From positions 1 to 46,271 of the forward strand of contig JAKAWH010000006.1 of the NCBI GenBank assembly GCA_021817065.1: 46,271 nt of DNA, given 5' to 3'. How positions within the stretch are numbered: position 1 is the stretch's first letter; each line of letters opens with the position of its first letter. The notes under the pieces were generated by a model that saw nothing but the letters and a program-made list of their open reading frames with translations, was not told the origin of the DNA and did not search any database. Source of the stretch: Actinomycetes bacterium. Lineage in GTDB: Bacteria; Actinomycetota; Acidimicrobiia; Acidimicrobiales; JAKAVM01. Made by a program: the position numbers and the translations under genes. This document shows positions 41,498 through 46,271 of the stretch, in pieces.

Positions 41498-43591
41498 CAC
41501 TCGCGCCACGATCTCCTTGGCGATGGACTCGGGAACCTCCTGGTAGGAGTGGAACTGCATAGTGTATGTCGCCCGGCCCTGGGTGCGGGACCGCAGGTCT
41601 GTAGCGTAGCCGAACATCTCGGACAGTGGCACCTGGGCGCGAATGACCTGGTCGGAAGCTCTCTGTTCCATCCCCTCCATCCGCCCGCGGCGGCGGTTGA
41701 GGTCGCCCACCACATCACCCATGTGCTCCTCCGGGGTGACCACCTCCACAGCCATGATCGGCTCCAGAAGTACCGGGGACGCCCTCTTGCATGCCTCCTT
41801 CACCGCCATCGAGCCGGCGATCTTGAAAGCCATCTCCGAGGAGTCGACATCGTGGTAAGAACCGTCGATCAGAGCAACCCGCACGTCCACGCACGGGTAG
41901 CCAGCCAGAACCCCGCTGGTAAGGGCGTCCTGGATACCGGCGTCGACCGCAGAGATGTACTCCTTGGGGACCACCCCACCGCTGATCTTGTCCACGAACT
42001 CGTAACCCCCGCCGGGGCCGGTCGGCTCGATGTCGATGTAGACATGGCCGTACTGGCCGCGGCCTCCGGTCTGGCGGACGTAGCGTCCCTCCACCTTGTG
42101 GGCATCCTTGCGGATGGTCTCCCGGTAGGCCACCTGAGGCTTGCCGACGTTGGCGTCAACCGAGAATTCCCGGAGCATCCGGTCGACCAGCACCTCCAGG
42201 TGCAGTTCGCCCATTCCCGAGATGACCGTCTGACCGGTCTCCTCGTCGGTGTGGACCTGAAAAGTCGGGTCCTCCTCGGACAGGGCGTGGAGCGCCCGTC
42301 CCATCTTGTCCTGGTCGGCCTTGGTCTTCGGCTCGACGGCCACGTGGATCACCGGCTCGGGGAACACCATCCGCTCCAGGATGATCGGGTGGCTGGGATC
42401 GCACAGGGTGTCTCCGGTCGAGGTCGACTTGAGGCCGACCGCGGCGATGATGTCGCCGGTGAAGACCGCATCACGGTCCTCACGGTGGTTGGCGTGCATC
42501 TGGAGGATGCGCCCGATCCTCTCCTTCTTGTCCTTGGTGGAGTTGACGATGGTGGCACCCTTCTCCAGGGCGCCGGAGTAGACCCGGAGGTAGGTGAGCT
42601 TGCCCACATAGGGGTCGGTCATGATCTTGAAAGCGAGCGCAGCAAAAGGTGCGTCGTCCTGGGCAGGCCGCTCGAGGATCTCCTCCTCGTGCTTCGGATG
42701 GGTTCCGGCAGTGGGCGGAACGTCGAGCGGCGAGGGAAGGTAGTGGACGATGGAATCCAGCAATGGCTGGACTCCTTTGTTCTTGAACGCGCTGCCACAG
42801 AGGACCGGCACCACCTCCGATGCGATGGTCGCCCGGCGGAGGGCATCCCGGAGGTCGTCGGCGGTGATCGCCTCCTCCCCCACATACTTCTCCATGATCG
42901 TGTCGTCGTAGTTGGAGAGGATGTCGATGACCTGATGCCGTGCATCCTCGGCCTCGGCGACCAGATCGTCGGGCACAGGTCCGAGCTCGTAGTTGGCCCC
43001 CTTGGAATCGTCGTCCGCCCAGACGATCGACTCCATGGCCAGAACGTCGACCACGCCGCGGAAGCCGCCCTCGGAGCCGATCGGAAGATGGATCACCGCG
43101 GGATTGGCGTCCAGACGGTCGCGGATCATCTCGACGGAGCGCTCGAAGCTGGCACCCACCCGATCCATCTTGTTGACGAAGCAGATCCGGGGTACCCGGT
43201 ACTTGTTGGCCTGCCGCCAGACCGTCTCGGTCTGGGGCTCGACCCCGGCCACCGCGTCGAAGACAGCGACAGCCCCGTCGAGAACCCGCAAGGATCTCTC
43301 CACCTCGACGGTGAAGTCGACGTGCCCGGGGGTGTCGATGATGTTGATCCAGGTGTCGCGCCACTTGCAGGTGGTGGCCGCCGAGGTGATGGTGATGCCC
43401 CGCTCCTGCTCCTGGGCCATCCAGTCCATGGTGGCGGCACCCTCGTGCACCTCGCCTATCTTGTAGTTCCGCCCGGTGTAGAAGAGAATCCGCTCGGTGG
43501 TAGTGGTCTTGCCCGCGTCGATATGGGCCATGATCCCGATATTGCGGGTCCGGGCAAGCGGGTACTCTCTCAGCGCGTTCATATCTCCCAT
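41486..43591 (-). CDS. fusA: Elongation factor G
   Basis: 701 aa translocase. GTPase motifs [52 protein letters not shown]; domain IV with [24 protein letters not shown] and [44 protein letters not shown] at 43591 or three codons later (MNALREYPL). Between rpsG and tuf. Confidence 0.99.
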   Translation of the reverse strand: MGDMNALREYPLARTRNIGIMAHIDAGKTTTTERILFYTGRNYKIGEVHEGAATMDWMAQEQERGITITSAATTCKWRDTWINIIDTPGHVDFTVEVERSLRVLDGAVAVFDAVAGVEPQTETVWRQANKYRVPRICFVNKMDRVGASFERSVEMIRDRLDANPAVIHLPIGSEGGFRGVVDVLAMESIVWADDDSKGANYELGPVPDDLVAEAEDARHQVIDILSNYDDTIMEKYVGEEAITADDLRDALRRATIASEVVPVLCGSAFKNKGVQPLLDSIVHYLPSPLDVPPTAGTHPKHEEEILERPAQDDAPFAALAFKIMTDPYVGKLTYLRVYSGALEKGATIVNSTKDKKERIGRILQMHANHREDRDAVFTGDIIAAVGLKSTSTGDTLCDPSHPIILERMVFPEPVIHVAVEPKTKADQDKMGRALHALSEEDPTFQVHTDEETGQTVISGMGELHLEVLVDRMLREFSVDANVGKPQVAYRETIRKDAHKVEGRYVRQTGGRGQYGHVYIDIEPTGPGGGYEFVDKISGGVVPKEYISAVDAGIQDALTSGVLAGYPCVDVRVALIDGSYHDVDSSEMAFKIAGSMAVKEACKRASPVLLEPIMAVEVVTPEEHMGDVVGDLNRRRGRMEGMEQRASDQVIRAQVPLSEMFGYATDLRSRTQGRATYTMQFHSYQEVPESIAKEIVARVRGE

Positions 43592-43637
43592 CGCTACACG
43601 ACTTTCATTCGGTGCCGGTCTGGTGGCAGCTACCCGA

Positions 43638-44108
43638 CTACCAGCGGTAGTGGGCGAAGGCTTTGTTCGATTCGGCCATCTTGTGCAGATCCTCCCGGCG
43701 CTTCACCGACGCCCCCACCCCGTTGGAGGCATCGAGGAACTCGTTTGCCAGCCTCTCTGCCATGGTCTTCTCGCGCCGGGACTTGGCGTAGGTCACCAGC
43801 CAGCGCACCGAGAGGGTGGTGGCCCGCTTCGGCCGCACGTCCATCGGCACCTGGTAGGTAGCACCACCTACCCGGCGGGACCGGATCTCCAGGGCGGGTC
43901 GGGTGTTGTCCATCGCACGGCGGAGCACTGCCACCGGGTCGTCGCCGGAGCGCTGACCCACCAGCTCGAGCGCCCGGTAGACGATCCGCTCGGCAAGAGA
44001 CTTCTTGCCGCGGGAGAGGACCCGGTTGATCACCTGGGTGACCTGGATCGAGTTGTAGACCGGATCGGGCTGCAGATCCCGGCGCGGAGGAGGGCCCTTG
44101 CGCGGCAT
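43638..44108 (-). CDS. rpsG: 30S ribosomal protein S7 (uS7)
   Basis: 156 aa: [50 protein letters not shown]...[82 protein letters not shown] at 44108 overlaps the rpsL stop by 1 nt. Confidence 0.98.
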   Translation of the reverse strand: MPRKGPPPRRDLQPDPVYNSIQVTQVINRVLSRGKKSLAERIVYRALELVGQRSGDDPVAVLRRAMDNTRPALEIRSRRVGGATYQVPMDVRPKRATTLSVRWLVTYAKSRREKTMAERLANEFLDASNGVGASVKRREDLHKMAESNKAFAHYRW

Positions 44109-44479
44109 CAGCCTTCCCTCTTGGCACCGTATCGGCTGCGCGCCTGCTTGCGGTTGGCAACCCCGGCGGTATCGAGGGACCCGCGGACGATCTTGTAGCG
44201 AACCCCCGGAACATCCTTCACCCGGCCACCACGCACCAGGACGATGGAGTGCTCCTGGAGGTTGTGGCCCTCGCCAGGGATGTAGGCAGTCACCTCGGTG
44301 CCCGACGATAGGCGCACGCGGGCGATCTTGCGGAGCGCCGAGTTCGGCTTCTTCGGAGTGGTGGTGTAGACGCGCGTGCACACCCCGCGCCGCTGGGGCG
44401 AGCCCTTGAGGGCCGGGGTCTTCGACTTGGTTCTCTTGTCGGTACGGCCCTTGCGGACCAGTTGCGAAATGGTGGGCAC
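44108..44479 (-). CDS. rpsL: 30S ribosomal protein S12 (uS12)
   Basis: 123 aa from GTG at 44479, with AGGAAAG eight nt upstream; the frame beyond to 44809 is not conserved. Contains [56 protein letters not shown]. The lysines in TPKKPNS and the GRVKDLPG-type loop are wild type, so streptomycin resistance mutations are not seen. First gene of the supercluster. Confidence 0.98.
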   Translation of the reverse strand: MPTISQLVRKGRTDKRTKSKTPALKGSPQRRGVCTRVYTTTPKKPNSALRKIARVRLSSGTEVTAYIPGEGHNLQEHSIVLVRGGRVKDVPGVRYKIVRGSLDTAGVANRKQARSRYGAKREG

Positions 44480-44610
44480 TGTCTGCTTTCCTGAGAAAAG
44501 TTGGATTGCCGTTCCCGGGTCCGGCGACTCCTGCAACCTAGGCAGGCATCGATCCGGAGGAACCCACCCGTGCAGGCAGATGCCAGGCGGGCCGGCTGGG
44601 GAAATGTTAC
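44480..44610. promoter_or_regulatory. Divergent rpsL/lnt control region
   Basis: 131 nt between divergent starts. On the minus strand a TAGGTT box (44540-44535) flanked by a CCTGC/GCAGG inverted repeat could be the rpsL -10. On the plus strand GGGGAAATGTTAC precedes the lnt GTG. No stronger motif was found. Confidence 0.35.
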
Positions 44611-46224
44611 GTGTTCGGCGGGGCCGCGGCAAACTGGCCGGGTGGAGCCGACCCTCTGGTGACCTCGTCGTGGCGGCAACGGAGCGTGTCCGGCGCAACC
44701 GGGCTCTTCGGCGGGGTGCTCGCCGCTCTTGCCGTCCCGCCCTTCGGTTACTGGCCCCTTGCCATCGCGGGGACCGCCCTGCTCTACGCGGCAGTGCGAT
44801 CTGCGTCACCGCGGCGACGATTGCTGGCTGGTTTTGCTTTTGGACTGGGGTTCTTCGGGATCGGGTACGCGTGGGTGGCCAACTTGGTTGCAGGGGGATG
44901 GATCGCGCTCACCGTCTTCGAAGCCGGTCTCACCGCCCTGGCCTGCCTCGCGATACGCGGGGCCGGACCTTCGCTCCGATCCTGGAGGCCGACCGGTTTT
45001 GCAACGACAATGGTTCTCGCCGACGCCTTCCGATGGTGGTGGCCTTTCGGCGGGATGCCGATCGGATCGGTTGCACTCGGTCAGGCGGCCGCGCCTCTCG
45101 GCCAGCTCGGCCGGGTTGGCGGTCCGCTCCTCGTGGAGGGCGCCACCTTTGTCCTGGGGGCCTGCCTGGGTGAACTCCTCGCCGGCACCCGAGAACGACC
45201 TCTGCGATTCCCAACAGGCGTCCTGGTAATCCTCACGACGACGGCCGGCCTGATTGCCCTCTCCTATGGTGCCCCCGACGGGGGAACCCCGGCAGGGCAC
45301 CTGCGGGTTGCTTTGGTCCAGGGCGGGGGGGTTCGCGGGTTGCATGCTCTCTTCACCGATGCGTCGATCGTTTATCAGAGGCAACTGAAACCCACCCTCT
45401 CCCTCCCGGACCGACCCCGCCCCGACCTGGTGGTATGGCCCGAGGACGTCATCGCGCTGGACCGGCCCCTGGCGGGCAGCCCGGAGGCTGGCCAGGTGGG
45501 CGATGCTGCCCGAAGGCTGCACACAACCCTGGTGGCCGGGGTGACCGAGACAGTCGGCAGCATGGCGTTCCGCAACGAGGCGGTCGCCTGGGCACCGGAC
45601 GGGTCGATTATCGCCACCTATGAGAAGGTGCACCGGGTCCCCTTCGGCGAGTACATCCCTTTTCGATCCTTTTTCTCACATTTTGGCCCCACCGGACTGG
45701 TACCCCGTGACGCCATCCCCGGCCACCGCCCTGGCATCCTCGTCACCCCGGCGGGGCAGCTCGGAGTCATGATCTCATTCGAGGTCTTCTATCCGGGACC
45801 AGCGGCGGCAGCGGTCTCTCGAGGAGCTACCGTCCTGGTGGTGCCTACCAACGACGCTTCCTATTCCACCGGGCAGGTGCCCGCCCAGGAAGTAGCGGCT
45901 GACCGGTTGCGCGCGATCGAAGAGGGACGCAACCTCGTCCAGGCCGCTCCGACCGGCTACACCGACGTGGTGGACAATCGGGGAAGGCTCATAGGGAGAA
46001 CTTCGCTCGGCACGGCAGCCGTCCTGGAACGCTCGGTGGCTCTGCACACTGGCCGCACCTGGTACTCGGTCCTGGGGGACTGGCCGATGATCGGGTTGGC
46101 TCTGGGTCTCCTGATCGCTTATTGGTCGCTCACCCTGTCCCGCCCTTCCTGCCCGCGGCCCATGGAGGTGCCGGAGCACGCCGATCCCGACAACGCCCGG
46201 CCTGAGGAGGCACGCCTGCCATGA
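44611..46224 (+). CDS. lnt: Apolipoprotein N-acyltransferase with Ser at the catalytic Cys position
   Basis: 537 aa membrane enzyme that N-acylates the Cys of mature lipoproteins. N-terminal half has multiple transmembrane helices ([23 protein letters not shown]...); then a nitrilase domain with E278 (VVWPEDVI), K339 ([15 protein letters not shown]) and the nucleophile position 389 ([12 protein letters not shown]), where ICYE is usual: Ser (TCA, 45775-45777) replaces Cys. VVPTNDASY and a last membrane helix follow. GTG at 44611 has GGGGA upstream. Its stop overlaps the next gene (ATGA); in Actinobacteria that is often ppm1. Confidence 0.9.
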   Translation: MFGGAAANWPGGADPLVTSSWRQRSVSGATGLFGGVLAALAVPPFGYWPLAIAGTALLYAAVRSASPRRRLLAGFAFGLGFFGIGYAWVANLVAGGWIALTVFEAGLTALACLAIRGAGPSLRSWRPTGFATTMVLADAFRWWWPFGGMPIGSVALGQAAAPLGQLGRVGGPLLVEGATFVLGACLGELLAGTRERPLRFPTGVLVILTTTAGLIALSYGAPDGGTPAGHLRVALVQGGGVRGLHALFTDASIVYQRQLKPTLSLPDRPRPDLVVWPEDVIALDRPLAGSPEAGQVGDAARRLHTTLVAGVTETVGSMAFRNEAVAWAPDGSIIATYEKVHRVPFGEYIPFRSFFSHFGPTGLVPRDAIPGHRPGILVTPAGQLGVMISFEVFYPGPAAAAVSRGATVLVVPTNDASYSTGQVPAQEVAADRLRAIEEGRNLVQAAPTGYTDVVDNRGRLIGRTSLGTAAVLERSVALHTGRTWYSVLGDWPMIGLALGLLIAYWSLTLSRPSCPRPMEVPEHADPDNARPEEARLP

Positions 46225-46271
46225 GCCACACCGTCACCGTCGAAGAAGCAACCGAGGCGACATCGGGAGAT
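46221..46271 (+). CDS. Start of an unidentified gene after lnt
   Basis: ATG at 46221 overlaps the lnt stop by 4 nt (ATGA) and has GAGGAGG about 9 nt upstream. Only 17 codons are visible ([17 protein letters not shown]), acidic and not diagnostic. A polyprenol-phosphate mannosyltransferase (ppm1) would fit the common lnt neighbour but cannot be shown. Confidence 0.5.
   Translation, partial: MSHTVTVEEATEATSGD

Noticed and set aside
41327-43861. 844-codon plus-strand frame opposite fusA
   Set aside because: Mirror of the EF-G codon pattern; no start signal and no recognisable domain.

Overview
The window is a high-GC chromosomal fragment of an actinobacterium, plausibly from Acidimicrobiia or another deep Actinomycetota lineage. 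The evidence is an F420/LLM-type oxidoreductase, a SenX3/RegX3-type two-component pair, a VirB4/SCO6880/TrbL/DUF6112 secretion cluster of the actinobacterial type, a twin crcB pair, and many start codons placed 5-8 nt after a TANNNT -10 box (leaderless genes). No tRNA, rRNA, CRISPR array, integrase or insertion sequence was seen. The lineage call is inference.

Layout. 1-2742: minus-strand branched-chain amino-acid operon leuB-ilvE-cimA, cimA being cut by the window edge. A leader of about 235 nt precedes leuB; it carries a short ORF ending Ile-Gly-Ile-Val-Ile-Thr-stop, a 9-bp hairpin and a canonical terminator, which together look like a transcription attenuator. 2832-5430: plus-strand greA-leuC-leuD. 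CimA, LeuCD, LeuB and IlvE together can run the citramalate route to isoleucine, and LeuCD/LeuB/IlvE also serve leucine. 5495-9998: minus-strand penicillin-acylase-family hydrolase, an unknown 140-aa protein and an amidase. 10141-12643: plus-strand small membrane protein, four 55-bp tandem repeats, then an LLM oxidoreductase overlapping a CaiB-type CoA-transferase. 12604-18596: minus-strand compact type IV secretion-like operon (DUF6112 pilin-like, TrbL-like, SCO6880, VirB4, TraG/VirD4), divergent from an NlpC/P60 hydrolase with a shared promoter/operator region. 19316-20304: two overlapping crcB/fluC genes under a fluoride riboswitch. 20385-22532: histidine kinase and response regulator.

22541-44479: a nearly uninterrupted minus-strand str-S10-spc-alpha supercluster, in transcription order rpsL-rpsG-fusA-tuf-rpsJ-(489-nt gap)-rplC-rplD-rplW-rplB-rpsS-rplV-rpsC-rplP-rpmC-rpsQ-rplN-rplX-rplE-rpsZ-rpsH-rplF-rplR-rpsE-rpmD-rplO-secY-adk-map-infA-rpmJ-rpsM-rpsK-rpsD-rpoA-rplQ-truA. 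The rpsJ-rplC gap holds several hairpins, a repeat element shared with the ilvE-cimA spacer 39 kb away, and a candidate internal promoter. 44611-46271: divergent lnt, with Ser in place of the expected catalytic Cys, and the first codons of an overlapping gene.

The strongest non-coding signals are the fluoride riboswitch with an RBS-sequestering partner helix and the isoleucine/valine attenuator upstream of leuB. The most system-like locus is the relaxase-free T4SS-like operon with its divergent peptidoglycan hydrolase.
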